64,000 bases of DNA from Acanthosepion pharaonis (GCA_903632075.3 CAHIKZ030001813.1:7712501-7776500); one strand, 5' to 3'. Numbered from the stretch's first letter, positions 44,859-57,175 are shown. Program-made: numbers and translations. The notes: generated by a model not told the origin, from the letters alone.

Positions 44859-45300
44859 TTTATAAGTCTATCATTCGCCCTGGCTTTTAATATTGCTGTC
44901 ACATTTGGTCTTGTGTTCCTGCTATATATTTAGAGATTATTCATAAAATCCAAAGAAGATTGCAATGTCATAAGTCCTGACCTGGCAACCCGGCTTTAGT
45001 CCCTATCCATATTCCGTAATGTAATTTCCCTGTGCCGTTTCTATAAATAATTTCATGTTATTTGTTTTGATGAACCTTCCTCTATGATACCTAGATTTTA
45101 TGAATTTGACTACAATACAAGATTGGTGACAAGATTCCTTTGAATGACTCTATGTGACCGTAAGTTCTATGTTAACAGTTTCTTCTATCGCTCTTCTCAC
45201 TTATGGAAGTCTATTCGAGCTTCTCCCCAATCAACTTTGATCTTCAAAAATTTAAATGCATTGTCAATCGTTATTTACTGTCTTTTAATTATTGTTCTTT
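44859..45300 (+). pseudogene. CR1/Jockey-like RT, C-terminal relic
   Basis: Plus strand. One frame gives 'YKSIIRPGF' then stop then 'YCCHIWSCVPAIYLEIIHKI' and 'QRRLQCHKS', a strong match to the CR1-type box 'YkaqIRP.lEYCcHiWsga...L..i.riQrR'. Further frames give 'IPRFYEFDYNTRLVTRF', 'FYVNSFFYRSSHLWKSI' (the NSFF.Rts.LWNsLP box) and 'LQKFKCIVNRYLL' (the FK..v.ryl end). At least three frame changes. Same family as 4366-4930. Solo LTR copy 2 lies immediately upstream. Confidence 0.8.
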
Positions 45301-45865
45301 TATGGTTCTCTCTCCTAAGTGTTTTTTTTTCTCATATTCTCTAACACTCAGTAAACTCTTGCGTCTTAGTGACTTTACCGTCTTGCTTGGAATGCAATGA
45401 TTAAAAGAAAGTAATACACATTCTAACTTTTAATAATGCTACTTACAAAACTTCTTTATTCTGCAATAAAATTTAATATCTATCTTTTACTATTTTATAC
45501 CTATAATTCAGTCTGTATGCTGTTTCCAAAGAATGAAAATTTCACAGAAGAAAAAAAAAATCATCTTCAGATGGCCATCATTAGACCCAGCCTTGCTTAC
45601 GATGGTGAGTTATTTTCGTAATTGAATGGCCTGATTCCGGATCTGGGGAAGATCGGAATATTTCAACTGTGATACACATTCGACGCACGTAGCCCGTCCT
45701 GTAGACCAACCCCTGTGGACTTTCTGAAGGGACGTGTGGGGCACGGTGAACATGTCGCGAAGCAAACCACCGAATACTGCATATTTGTCCAGATCATATA
45801 TCTGTTCGGTTTAATTAATTGTTCATGTAAAGTAAAACAAAATAAAATCTGCAAATAACTAAACG
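45301..45865. other. No gene seen
   Basis: AT-rich, then a GC-richer segment at 45640-45790 without recognisable identity. Confidence 0.4.
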
Positions 45866-45866
45866 A

Positions 45867-45914
<48 letters not shown>

Positions 45915-46690
45915 ACAGGGAGAGAAGACCAAAGGTCAGATTGAGAAAAAAGAAACACAATGAAGAAAACAATGATGATTAAAAGAAATAAAGAAAGAAA
46001 AGAAAAGGAAAAAGAAGAAAGAAATTCCCAGAAAGAGAGGTAAATGAAAGAAAAAAAGAAAAGTAAAAGAATAAAGAAGGAAAAAATCAAAAAGAAAGAA
46101 GTATATAGTGGAGAAAGAAAAATAGAAAATGAAATGTTAGTAAAACAAAGAAATCAGTTGTACGAAGAAGAAATAAAATGAAAATTGCAAAAGAAAGGGA
46201 AACGAAAATATGAAAGAAAATAATTACAGAAAAAAGCGAGGAAGAAAGAAAGAAAATTTTGCAGCAAGAGAAGAAGAAAAAAGAGGAAAATAAAGAAATT
46301 CACGAGTGAAAGCGATAAGAACAAAGTTTACTTAAACTGCAATACAAATAAATCAAGAAAGAAAAAATAAGAAAAAATGAAAGAAAGAAAACAATCAAGA
46401 AAGCGAGCAAGAAAGATTTAAAGGAAGTAAGATAGAAAAGAAACTAGGATACGATGAATGGGAAAAGAAACAAAGAAAAAAAGTAAGAAAATTGAATGTA
46501 AAGAAACGCAAATAAATGATAGAATTGATAAGAAAGGAAAAACATAACAATATGACAAGATAAAAGCAAAGTAAGAAAATTAAAAAAAAAAGATTTGGTG
46601 AGTGTAGAAATAATGAATAAATGGAAGAAGAATGTAAAAGGCAATGAAATCGAAGGTGGACACGATGATGAAAAAAAAGTTTTCATTTTT
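45866..46690 (+). repeat. Long purine-strand tract with (GAAA)n core
   Basis: (GAAA)12 at 45867-45914, then about 780 bp where the plus strand is overwhelmingly A and G in degenerate 'gaaagaaaa' phrases. The minus-strand ORFs rich in Phe, Ser and Leu are artefacts. Confidence 0.9.
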
Positions 46691-47500
46691 TTTCCCCTCA
46701 GATCGGAATATGCAAATTGAATTGGATGGTGACAGGATCTAGATTGACTTTATTTGGCGGGGATAAGAACAATCAATACACAGCGTATAACATTTCTTCT
46801 GAACCTGACGATGGAAAAATTGATCCTGAATGAAGGACTTCCTAACTGGCAAGCCAAGGATTCTTTCACACGTTTTCGAAAATGTGGACTGTGAAAATAA
46901 TTAAATAATGTACCTTCAATCATTTTACGTCAGATAATTTGTCCTCGAAAAGAAAAATAATTCTTTACAACCAACACATCTGTTATTTATTCAGCTACAT
47001 ATAGTTTGGCTTAAGGCCTTAACTGTAGAGTATATATTGAAAACTGAATTCACTATACAATCTACAAGTTTTGAACCTTAAACAACACATCTCATATTAA
47101 CTGAGTCTTGCATATGTAGAGATGACAGTAAATATGGAGCCACTCACAGAAGTAATCATCAGTAAGATGAAGGTTAGCGGTTCTAAATATGTCTTTACTT
47201 AATGAGCGGTCTACTATTTTCAAACGAAACCTGGCAAGCCTATTGATAAACTGTCACCAATTTAATGGCAAATGTTCAAACGAACTACATTATTTAGTTC
47301 CTCCAGTTCAGACCTTTACAACCTTTGCCGGTCATGCCACGTACGGAGAACTGAATAATGAATACACCCTTCGTATTCCATGAGTAAACAGTATGTATTC
47401 AGTCGGACATCTTTTTCAAAGTAACCGCTAAATTGTTGAATAAACTTTCAAGAGGAAGCTTCGTTAAAAACTTAACCTATTCATATTTAGAAAACCACTG
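46691..47500. other. No gene seen
   Basis: AT-rich sequence without recognisable elements. Confidence 0.4.
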
Positions 47501-47660
47501 GATGCGCCGGTGGTGTAATAGATAGCAGAAAGGAAATGGTGTTCGAATACCACTTGAGATCGTTGCATTCACTTGCGTTCAAGTATACTTGGGAAAATAT
47601 GAATTCATTTTTCCGCTTCCTGTGCGTTAAAGAGCGGGACAGAATGAGTTTTGTAATTTT
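47501..47660 (+). mobile_element. tRNA-derived SINE
   Basis: Box A-like 'ggtggtgtaatagatagcag' (47509-47528) and box B-like 'ggtgttcgaataccac' (47538-47553), then a body with 'gagcgggacagaatgag'. No 5S-like head. The acceptor stem does not close, so it is not a tRNA gene. Confidence 0.75.
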
Positions 47661-48039
47661 GGTTGCTAAATTTTTTTTCGAGATATCGAAACAATAAAAA
47701 AACAGCCATTCCCCAGTAGCCTAGTCAAATCGGAAAGTTAAGTCGGCCCATAAAAAAAAAACTGACTAGTGTTAGTTTCGCATTCTACCGCAGGTGGAGA
47801 AAGCACCTCTTATAAATATCATCATCATTATCATCATCAGCCGTTAACGATCTTCATAGCCTTATAATAGGCACCTCTTATTTCCTACTCTTATATTCAT
47901 ACAGCAACCGTTCTACCTGATTGGTTCTTGTAGTGGGTGAACAAACAGTAAAAAAAAAAGTTTATCGCGGTGAACAGTTCTATAAGACTGTGATAACCAG
48001 TGCGGTTTGAAAACACAACAAAGCTAATACTTTTCTAGT
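47661..48039. other. No gene; (ATC)n run
   Basis: Includes a short (ATC)n run at 47818-47840. Nothing else nameable. Confidence 0.5.
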
Positions 48040-48122
48040 AACGTCAATTTTTTCAACCATTTTTTTTTTCAACCATTTTTTTTTTCAACCATTTTTTTTT
48101 TTCAACCATTTTTTTTTTCAAC
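48040..48122 (+). repeat. 18-19-bp minisatellite
   Basis: Four and a half units of 'ttcaaccattttttttt' (T run length varies from 9 to 12). Confidence 0.95.
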
Positions 48123-48164
48123 TTACGAAACAAAAGAAATATGACAGTGAGGACCGAAATCATC

Positions 48165-48260
48165 GCAGTTGATTTTGTTGGTTGATTTTGTCTAACGGTA
48201 TATCAACACCTCTATGGGTTATTTAATGACGAAATATAAATATTTTGAGTCCAATTTTAT
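48165..48260. repeat. Single SINE-tail-like unit
   Basis: 'ttgattttgtctaacggtat' + 'atcaac', then 'tatgggttatttaatgacga' and 'aatataaatattttgag', matching one unit of the 13706-14263 array in the same orientation. Confidence 0.6.
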
Positions 48261-50169
48261 GGGTTCAATTAAATATATACTATAAATACGTATTGTTGAT
48301 AATTTTATTATAAATGGGTACTGTTAGTATTTTAAAAAATATAAACATGTATTTCTATATATTCATAATGTTTTGTTTGGGGTTTCTCTATTGGCCCATA
48401 GGTAGGACATTAACAGGTACTACCACCCATGATTTGAGTGGACATGGGATCGGCAGCAATTAAGAGGTGATTACACGCTACTCAAAACCTCCAATATCCT
48501 GATCAGAGGTCTTACCACTGGATTTAGTTCATCGTTATTCCCAGCAATAATCATTCCAGTACTGGTGTTTGTGAGACTAGCTTGATAAACATTGCATAGA
48601 CTATCACCTTTATCTTAGATCGTTATAATAAAATTTATATCAAGCGAAACGTATTTGAAGGATAGAAGGTAAGAATAATTTATTTGTATGTTCAGTACAG
48701 CACTGTTGGAAATGACTAGATAAAACAAACCAACCAACCATGTGAATTCAAGAAATAAGAGTATATTCTATAGACAGTTTGATTTTTAATATATTTTCTT
48801 TAGTATTAATAAAATTTTGGAATAATCTCCGCCTGAGGAATTTGCTTTTATTTTCAGTTGGCGGTGGTTGAGCAATGTCCGTTTTACGAATTGAGCGCAT
48901 ATGAGCCGACGCGGGAGTTCTCTCCCTCTTATTCTTTATTTTTAAATTTCGATAGTTAGTTGCCCATGCAAAGAATTTCCTGTTACCTGCCTGCCTATGT
49001 TGTCCAAGGAAAGATAAGCGGCTGATATTTCATGCCACTTGTTTCGTTTACAGTAGTTGCCAGAATGAATTTAAATGCAATGTCAGCGATTTTCTTTTAG
49101 AGATTGGCTACACATGTTATCATCAGGGATGATTCTAGAACCCCATTCCATGAATGACGTCTGGCGCCAGTCAACGTAGATTTAAAATCAGATATTTCCT
49201 GCTGTTAACTGGACCTCGTCATCAGAATTAATGAATTATATATCCACTCTATTTCAGCATTACCTCATATATTGCTTATAGATATACATTTTAAGAATGT
49301 CTGTTAGAAATAGAACATCCTGCGAATGGAATACGAGGGAGCAGCTATTACTTATCTTAGTTTACGTAGGATGGCGGATCTTAGTTATGAATGTCTGAAT
49401 TAATAGATGTAGGTCGTCAAAATATCTGCCATGGAAATAGCGATATGGCGAAAGTTTTGCGACGTTGCACAGTGGAAAATAATCCATAATCCACAAGACC
49501 GTGTACAAATTTTCTAAACTCTGTCAAGCTTGTAAAAATAATAATTGATCAGTTCTTATATATGGTGGCAAAAATCTATTGTTGATCTAATAGTGCGATG
49601 GATTTTATATATGGATTCAATTTAAGATCTGGTAGGAACTTGAGACAAAATAGATTTCTGAGAGAAAAGACATTCATTGAGATTATACAATTTAATCATG
49701 ATAGGCTAAAATTCATGGTCTTCTCGGTAATGATAAAATGTTATTAGCATGGATTTAGGGTTATTAAAATGACAGAAGCCAATCTCCTTCCGTATTGAGA
49801 TTTTAGAGCTAGATCATCTCTATAGAATATACAGATTTTAAAATCTTACAGTTAAAATCAGTGGAAACGATAACAGGCCTTCATATGGTTTGAGCTTTGC
49901 TGTTAAAATATATACCTCTGCCAGGCAAAACAATTGCATCAACGTTTTTTTTTTATTTTAATGACAATTTTATGCATCGATTTTCTTCCAATAAGGAGTT
50001 AATTAGAAACGCACGGCAATTAGTGAGAGTTTATAAGCTTCCTCATTATTAAAGAAGATTTGATGCTAAAGTGATGTGTAGATTTGTACCACAAATAGCT
50101 GGTTCATTTTATAAGAAATCGTTTACGTACTTTCTTTTAAAAATACTAACGCCAAAAATACAAAGGGGG
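48261..50169. other. No gene supported
   Basis: 1.9 kb. A GC-richer segment at 48390-48540 and another at 48880-49060 have no recognisable identity. Confidence 0.35.
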
Positions 50170-51035
50170 CTAAGACAACGTTGTAGCTTCTCTCAACGGA
50201 TTTGAGGCGATTCTGAGAGAATGTTGAAGTCCAACCATGATCCATTATTGGTGAGAAAAATCAGACATGTCGATGACACAGAGTCGATAGCAGACGCAGA
50301 AAGGAAACCACAGGAACTCTTGCAGAAGTTAGTAAAAGAAAACAATAAGAAAGGTATAAATATCAATTGTAAGAAATAAGAATGTATGGTTGCCAGCAAA
50401 AAGAACAGACAAGAATGCGTACTACGTATTCGAAACAGCAATATCAGGTTAGTATAAAAATTGAAATATGTAGGGAATATTTTAATGGGAGACCGAAATC
50501 GAAATGGATAGTGTAAGAAGCCATTCAAAAGCTAAGCAAAGTATTAAGAAGAGGGAACATTTCATTAGAAACAAAGAGTTCTGAATGGTTATGTAATATC
50601 AGTCCTATATGGCAGTGGATAAAGTGACTTGGGGCAAGATATATGTGGTTCTACAGAAGGATACTGAGGATACCATGGGTTGAATATGCGAGCAATGATC
50701 AAGTTATAGGGAATATGGAACCAAAAAGAAAATGTAGGCATAGAATATGTTAGTGAAAACTAAAATCTCTAGGGCACATAATGAGGAAATTCGGCTTGGG
50801 AAAATTGAAAATCAAAAAATCAAAAATCAAAAAAAAAAAAAAAAATCACATAGAAAGCAAGAGGAAAAGGAAAAAAAATGAGAAATCTGCGTAAGTATTT
50901 TGTGTAAATGTTTAACCGAGAGATATCAAAAATTAAAACTCATTAAGAGTTACAAAACAGAGAATATTGTGGAGAGTCATGGTCACCTACTTCATAAAGA
51001 GAGAGGGCACATCGTAGAAGATGATTGTAACAATA
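50170..51035 (+). pseudogene. Non-LTR RT relic E with YADD-box region
   Basis: The longest RT relic of the window. Plus strand: 'IRHVDDTESIADAERKPQEL' carries the palm box (HVDD where the family has YADD; both Asp kept). Then 'KLVKENNKKGININCKK', 'ECMVASKKNRQECVLRI' and 'KYVGNIL' (K-Y-x-G-x-x primer-grip-like box), all in one frame with stops. Later frames give 'RNISLETKSSEWLC'-like text, 'MWFYRRILRIPWVEYASND' and 'LGHIMRKFGLGKLK', the C-terminal boxes seen in relics A-D. A poly-A run with 'atcaaaa' units lies at 50806-50850 near the basic segment. The tail ends with 'ttgtggagagtcatggtcac' (WRVMVTY) near 50970-50990. Confidence 0.85.
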
Positions 51036-51385
51036 AAAATATCACGTATAGAACATGAATAATTATCATAACTATTGTAAGGGAGACTATTTCACTACAA
51101 GTTTGGACTCGGCCGTCGGACGTAAGACATAAAAATGTACCTACATCAAGAGGAGTAGAAGAACGAGCAGTAGCAGCAGTAGCTTTTGCTGAAAAGAGTC
51201 AATTATTCACGGCTAAACATTCTATTCTACATCATGTTTCCCTGTACCAAAATGCAATAAACTTGTTGCTAAACCAATTCCGTTTTCCTACAACAAAATC
51301 ATACGATATTCTAAACTCAAATTATTTAAATTGACTTAATGCGTATCTCTGTTTTAAAAAAAATCAAATATTATAATCCATCGTA

Positions 51386-52674
51386 TCAGGTCATTCCATA
51401 AGTTCTGTCCGAATTTTGAATAAAGAAAACAAGTGACCAAATGTAACATTTAATTACAGATTCAATCAACAATATATTTTCCCTGATCATCTATGATCTC
51501 CTTCCATCTATTAACAAGCTTACTAATTCCATTACTGAAAAATTCTTTTGGCTTTGATTCGAAAAACTCACAAATGTCAGTTTTAACCTCTTCGTCTGTT
51601 ACAAAATCTGTTTCTTCTAAATGATTCTGTAATCTACAAAACAAATGGTAGTCTGAAGGAGCAAGATCTGGAGAATAAGGTGGATGAGGAATTTTCTCCC
51701 AACCAAGTTCTTCGATCTTTTGTGACGTGATTCTTGCTGTGTGGGGTCGCGCATTGTCCTGATGAAACATCACCTCTTTTCGATTCACTAGAGAAGGACT
51801 TTTTTCCTCAAAGCTTGGTTCAAACGCTCTAATTGCTGAGAGTATATTTGTGCATTAATTGTTGCATTAGGTGGTAAGAATTCAAAGTGGATTAATTCTT
51901 AGCGATCCCACCAGATTGAAAGAAGAACCTTTTGCCCATGAAGTTCCCATCTCGGCTGTGGCTGGGGTCCTTCCCCTTTACCAAGTCACTGTCTACGACG
52001 CTTAACATTTCGATAAAAGATCCATTTTTTGTCGCCAGTCACAAGTCTATCCAAAAAAGGTGAACCAAGTTGGCGAGAATTAAGAGAAGAGCAGATGTCA
52101 ACTCGGGATTTGAGGTTGTTTTCAGACAATTCATGAGACACCCATTTTCCAAGTTTAGGAACTTTTCCAAGTTGTTGAAGATGACGATGAACAGTTGTAT
52201 GGTTTGAACTGAGAACCACTGCCAATTCCTCAACTGATAAAGCAGGATTTACTTCAATGGCTGCTTCAAGAAGCTTTTCATCAAACTCAACTGGACATCC
52301 GATTCGATCTTCATCTTCAAGGGTGAAATATCCACCTCTGAATTTTGCAAAGAATCTTCTGCAAGTTCTTTCATTTACACATTCCTCTCCATAAACTGAG
52401 TGAATGTTTCTAGTCGCTTCGACTGCTGAGTTTCCTTTCTTGAACGCATAAAGCATTATGTGCCTCAAAATGATTCTTGAGTACTTCCATGTTAGCAGGA
52501 TTTTAATCAAACATTATTTAATTTAATTTTTCTCTGAAATAAAATTTGATCAGTTTAAATGTATCTAAACATAAAAATAATGTTCAGCTTCATTAGACAT
52601 TATAAAATACTCTTTAAATTTCGTTCATTTTAACAAAAAGTTAAAATTCGGACAGAACCTATGGGATGACGTGA
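51386..52674 (-). mobile_element. mariner transposon (DD34D), near complete
   Basis: 1289 bp, a typical mariner length. Terminal inverted repeats of about 32 bp: left 'tcaggtcattccataagttc' continuing 'tgtccgaatttt', right the same with three differences, each next to a TA dinucleotide (51384-51385 and 52675-52676). The transposase lies on the minus strand and fills most of the interior. This is the best preserved transposon in the window. Confidence 0.95.
51462..52510 (-). pseudogene. mariner transposase, lightly damaged
   Basis: About 350 codons, full family length. The N-terminal paired helix-turn-helix region reads 'LRHIMLYAFKKGNSAVEATR' and 'NERTCRRFFAKFRGGYFTLE', the linker 'PALSVEELAVVLSSNHTTVH'. 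The first catalytic Asp is in 'VTGDKKWIFYRN'. The second is in 'MFHQDNARPHTA' and the third in 'YSPDLAPSDYHLF', 34 residues apart, so the triad is DD34D (mariner signature). The C-terminus is 'RWKEIIDDQGKYIVD'. Only three lesions are evident in the body: a TGA at 51986-51988, a TAA about 60 bases further on, and a one-base shift in an A run near 51800. The exact start is uncertain because of a possible shift at the N-terminus. GDKKW in place of GDEKW is a minor change. Not functional as it stands. Confidence 0.93.
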
Positions 52675-53836
52675 TATGTTGTTAAAGTTGTGTAATTTCA
52701 TTGATTTTCGAGTGTCAATTAGGTAAGTTGCTCGGGAAAGAATCAATACATGAGGACGGAATGTTGATAACTTCTTTCAGCTTTCGTAAAACGCGGCATT
52801 TTCATATTCCGGAAGAAACAATATTAATCCAACATTTCAGTATCTCAAATCTCTACAGTGGAAACTAAACCGATTTTGCTATCGAAAACCCCGTCATTGC
52901 TTCGAAGCCATTTCAGGTGTTCCAATTAATTAATTGATATTATCTCCCATTTAATTAATTTTTGCATAAAACCTATTACTTCAATTCTCATGCATTTCAT
53001 CAGCGAAAATGTTTGTGTTTTTTGTAAATATGTTTTCTTTTTTCTCTTTTCCAAATTATTTTTCTCAAGCCGATTTTATTACAATGATGAGATCTCTGTT
53101 AAATGGAAAAGTATCGCTGAGATCGGCTCGTGCATAATTATTCTGCAACAAAAAAGTTCTAAAATAAAATAAAAAAGGACAATACCGTAATTTATGACCA
53201 AACATTTTTTATGAGAAAATATACCTTTACAATTATCGCAAATGTTACATATTTTATTATTATAAACATGGATATTATAGCGAAATTGATTTGATCTCTA
53301 TAGATGCAAGGAATTATATATAAAACAATTTCAGATTTACATTATTTATATTGTTCGTACTGTATGATTAATTACAACACATCATTTCAGAAATATAGAC
53401 GGAAATTTCAGATTTTCATCCAATTCATTTGAAATTGAATCTAATATTTATTTACTCTTTTCTTTTGGAAGAAAACTGATCGAAACATCCAAATACACAG
53501 AATTGGCAAAAAGACTTGTTGATTTAAACCTTTAAAGAACTTTTTTTTCTAAATCTGTAAGACGTTCATGGTAGATGAAGATCAAATGCACATTATCTCC
53601 ATTATGCTTGACTGGAGATCGAATATACGGAAACAGTTTCGTATTCACATCAAATAAATGAATTGATCCAATGTTAAATTTAGTTTTCTCATTGATGTCA
53701 TTCATATTAACCAATTAACAGTTTAAATTTAAAATACTTACTTCATATAGAACATAGACTTGACGTGTCAATAACAGATAATTTGAAAAGAATGACAACA
53801 TATGATAGCAATTTTATGTTTCTAATGTACTGAAAA

Positions 53837-53838
<2 letters not shown>
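52675..53838. other. No gene seen
   Basis: AT-rich sequence without recognisable elements. Confidence 0.4.

Positions 53839-53921
<83 letters not shown>
53839..53921. repeat. (TA)n(TG)n microsatellite
   Basis: About 27 TA and 14 TG units. Confidence 0.95.
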
Positions 53922-53923
<2 letters not shown>

Positions 53924-53933
53924 CTATGTATAT

Positions 53934-54010
53934 ACAGACAAACCTTTCTTCAACGGACTAATAGGGGATGGGTTGTCCGTTAAATCCGATTATTCGAGGA
54001 TTGGGAGGGA
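53934..54010 (+). mobile_element. Possible pogo/Tigger-type terminal region
   Basis: After TA comes 'cagacaaacctttcttcaac' followed by 'ggactaat' and, 18 bp later, 'ttgtccgttaaatccgatta'. pogo/Tigger DNA transposons often start CAGnCAAACCTC..., with alternating 'ggactaat' and 'tccgttaa' phrases. The possible other end is 'gggttgtttgtgtgtgta' at 54401-54418, which matches poorly. No transposase is visible between them, so it would be a short internal-deletion copy (about 0.5 kb) with (TA)n on both sides. Confidence 0.45.
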
Positions 54011-54407
54011 TTATTTTTGAGTTATAAAACCATTATAGTAATTACAAGTAGGTATGTTCATGATGTAAATACTATGTGCATATATGTTTTGCAGAAATAA
54101 ATATATATTTTGTAGATTTATTAATCAAAATAACAAAAATAATAGATTTCTCAGAAGCTAATTTCTCACGAACGGGCTAATATATCCTACGTTATATATT
54201 GTACACCCGTCTTTGTTTACAATGGAAAGGCCAGGCACCGCCGCCAAGCGATCACTTTGAGAACTAATACGACTCGTTTCTACTAAACCCGAAAATTTTG
54301 AAATACATCGGTAACGATTTGGAAGTTCTTTTTTATTTATTTTGCCTGCAGATTCTGTTCGTTGCATTCAAAGTCCCATGATGTGGTTCCGTAGATGACA
54401 GGGTTGT
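54011..54407. other. No gene; interior of the possible pogo-type copy
   Basis: A 69-codon minus-strand ORF (54158-54367) has no recognisable domain. Confidence 0.35.
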
Positions 54408-54408
54408 T

Positions 54409-54465
<57 letters not shown>
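54408..54465. repeat. (TG)n(TA)n microsatellite
   Basis: Short TG run then about 25 TA units. Confidence 0.95.
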
Positions 54466-54626
54466 GCATTATGGACTTATCCGTTGTTTTTGACTCATGA
54501 GGGTCAAGTAGCTCAGTTCTTAGAATCAAAAGCCAGACAACCTGCACATACCATTTGATTATAATTGTGAATGGTTTTGCAGAACCAATTACACTTTTGG
54601 AAGAGTCGAATGCAGAGACCTGCTGC

Positions 54627-54690
54627 ATATACATACATACATACATACATGCATACATACATGCATACATACATACACACACACGCGCGC
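54627..54690. repeat. (CATA)n with CG-rich end
   Basis: About 12 CATA units with two CATG variants, followed by (CA)n and a short CGCGCGCG run at 54684-54691. Confidence 0.9.
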
Positions 54691-56675
54691 GCACTCACTC
54701 ACTCATTCACAATCACCTGATTCCAGCACAAGTATATAGCCGTGCAGTCTCGCATCCATTACCTTTCGCGCGGCCGTATTTAAAAATCATATCTGCCAGT
54801 TCATAACATGAATATCCTGCTATAATTAAACGGAACACCTCACTACTACATGTAAAACGTTGAAAACAGACTAGGCAAAAATGTACACGACTAACAAATA
54901 TTACCTAGTCTAAATGGCAAAACACAGCGCTATCTAACGTAAATTTACTTTAAATTTAATTACTCAAAAACGGAGTTTAACACTCATCGGCGACAGTCTT
55001 GTTTAGACGCAATATTTATACCTTGTAAAAACTCTACGAGAAGCCACATTACATATACGCATCTTTTAACCATCCCACAATCAACAGGTTATTTTGCAAA
55101 TCTTCCAGTGAAATCCTCGTTTAAGAAGCCAGGAAAGATTATGAAACAGCCAGAAAAGATAGTACATTTTAAGTAACAATCAAATTCACACCATACAGCG
55201 TAAAACATCATCACCACAGTTCAAAACATCTCCCAATAAAAACGTAAAACAAACGTAAGAAACATTCCCCTCGTCAAGTGCTCTCCACAAGATTTTTAAC
55301 AAAAACACAGTAAAAACATTTCCAATGTTGAACCGAGAACATAAATCAGATAATAAGAAAGATCAGTAGAAAAAAAATTACCAAAAGCCACACATACAAA
55401 ACAAACCCACGTCTAACTGCAGAGCCAACAACAAATGCCCCTTAAATAGCAATTGCTTGCAAAATAATGTAATATACGAAACGGGTGTAAAATCAATAGA
55501 TAAGTCTGAAAAATCATCCATAGGATTAATTTAAAGACACTGGAAGCAAAGAAACTCCGCACGCAAATTGTTCGTTTGTTAGTATTAAATACGCGAACAA
55601 TAAAATGCTTTCTAAACAGATGAAAAATAAAAAATAACATATATAAATTAATAAAATAATCGAAAATCTAAATCAATATATAAGTAAATAAATTAAGTAA
55701 ACATGCAATTTGAGAAACTACGAAAGCACACATATACACAAGAAAATGTAAGGAAAAAATAATAATTACAAAAAACTAATAATAATGTAATCAATAAATA
55801 ATAAGTAACGATTGTGTGTGTGTGTAAAAAACAGGCATTTATTTTCCGATCTCACCCTTCTGTTAAGGTGTTTAATCAATATCGGTTATACATTTGTGTT
55901 TCTTCCGACTCAACGGAACCCATCGTGTTTTATACACCAACTATGCAGAGCTCATCTCTGTTAGAGTTTTCTAGGAGAGAGTGCATATTATGATACATTA
56001 TATACATATAACAAACATTTTGCTTATATAATATTTGATAAACAATGACATCACAAAAGCGAAACCTCTTTGATAATAGCACATAAAATCCGAAAGGACA
56101 ATTTAATTTTAAACTTTAATTCTGAAACCAAGAAAATTATAATTATAATAGGAAGAATAAACAATAAAATCTCATTTGATTTGTTATATAAAGGTCTATA
56201 ATTTTATAGATAGGTATTCACCTAATTCTCAATATCACTTAGCAGATTTAAAGATTGAAAATTTCTCAAAATACAATGAATAAAATGCAAAAAAATTACT
56301 ATATTTTCACTTCAGATTCGTAACAAGTTTAAGTTAGAAAGAAGCGTAAAGACTTAATATGCAGCAGGCAGGAAACTAACAGCCACACACTCAGACGAAT
56401 ATTTCGGTCGATGTTGTTCAGTATTACATCGAAAGTGTTTAGAGGTGCATGATTGAAATCGGTCAAAAAGGCGACTATTAAGCGATCGGGTCTCATCACA
56501 CTCACTCAGCAATGGAGGGACTAAAAGCACCACAGGACAACACAAACACCAATTGTAATAACAGAGTTTAATGCATGTTTTAAATAGCGCCGCTGGTGTT
56601 GAGTTTCAGATACAATGGAAGAGTAACATATAAAGGCATAACAAAAGTAATCTCCGTAACCGAAGGACGTGAATG
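54691..56675. other. No gene supported
   Basis: 2 kb. Notably A-rich on the plus strand from about 54830 to 55800. No repeat family or coding signature recognised. Confidence 0.35.
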
Positions 56676-56680
56676 TCTGC

Positions 56681-56744
<64 letters not shown>

Positions 56745-56777
56745 GTTTTCATATCATCTATCTGTCTCATTCTGCTA

Positions 56778-56817
<40 letters not shown>

Positions 56818-56838
56818 ATATATATATATATATATATA
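56676..56838. repeat. Two (CTAT)n tracts ending in (TA)n
   Basis: (CTAT)n at 56681-56745 and 56777-56816, separated by 'gttttcatatcatctatctg'-like text, then (TA)n to 56838. Confidence 0.93.
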
Positions 56839-56839
56839 A

Positions 56840-56878
56840 TTAGACATAATGTTTGCAATTTATTTTAGTCAGTCATAC

Positions 56879-56933
<55 letters not shown>

Positions 56934-57126
56934 TGACTGACTGAATAAATTACAAACATTATGTTTGCTTATTTTCATCATAATCCTTTCCTATTCACAA
57001 ATACTTTTTCGTATATTACAATTGAATAAGGCAGCACATGCACTGTAATATACAGAAAAATATTTGTGAATATGAAAGGATGATGTTAAAATAAGCAGAT
57101 ATAATGTTTGTAATTTATTCAATCAG
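56840..57126. repeat. Double palindrome with (TA)n loop
   Basis: 56841-56878 pairs with 56932-56963 across a (TA)25 loop ('ataatgtttgcaatttatt', 'agtcagtcat'). The right arm of that hairpin also starts a second, larger palindrome: 56934-57020 pairs with 57044-57126 ('cattatgtttgcttatttt', 'tcctttc.tattcacaaata', 'cgtatattaca') around a 23-nt loop. So one arm sequence occurs three times in alternating orientation. Confidence 0.9.
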
Positions 57127-57175
57127 ATATGCCTAAAAGAGAATTTACTGCCTAAATACACACAGATATGACATT

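Noticed and set aside
45663..46686. Phe/Ser/Leu-rich minus-strand ORFs
   Set aside because: They are translations of the purine tract and (GAAA)n.
47501..47575. Functional tRNA gene
   Set aside because: Internal promoter boxes are present, but the acceptor stem does not close and a SINE body follows.
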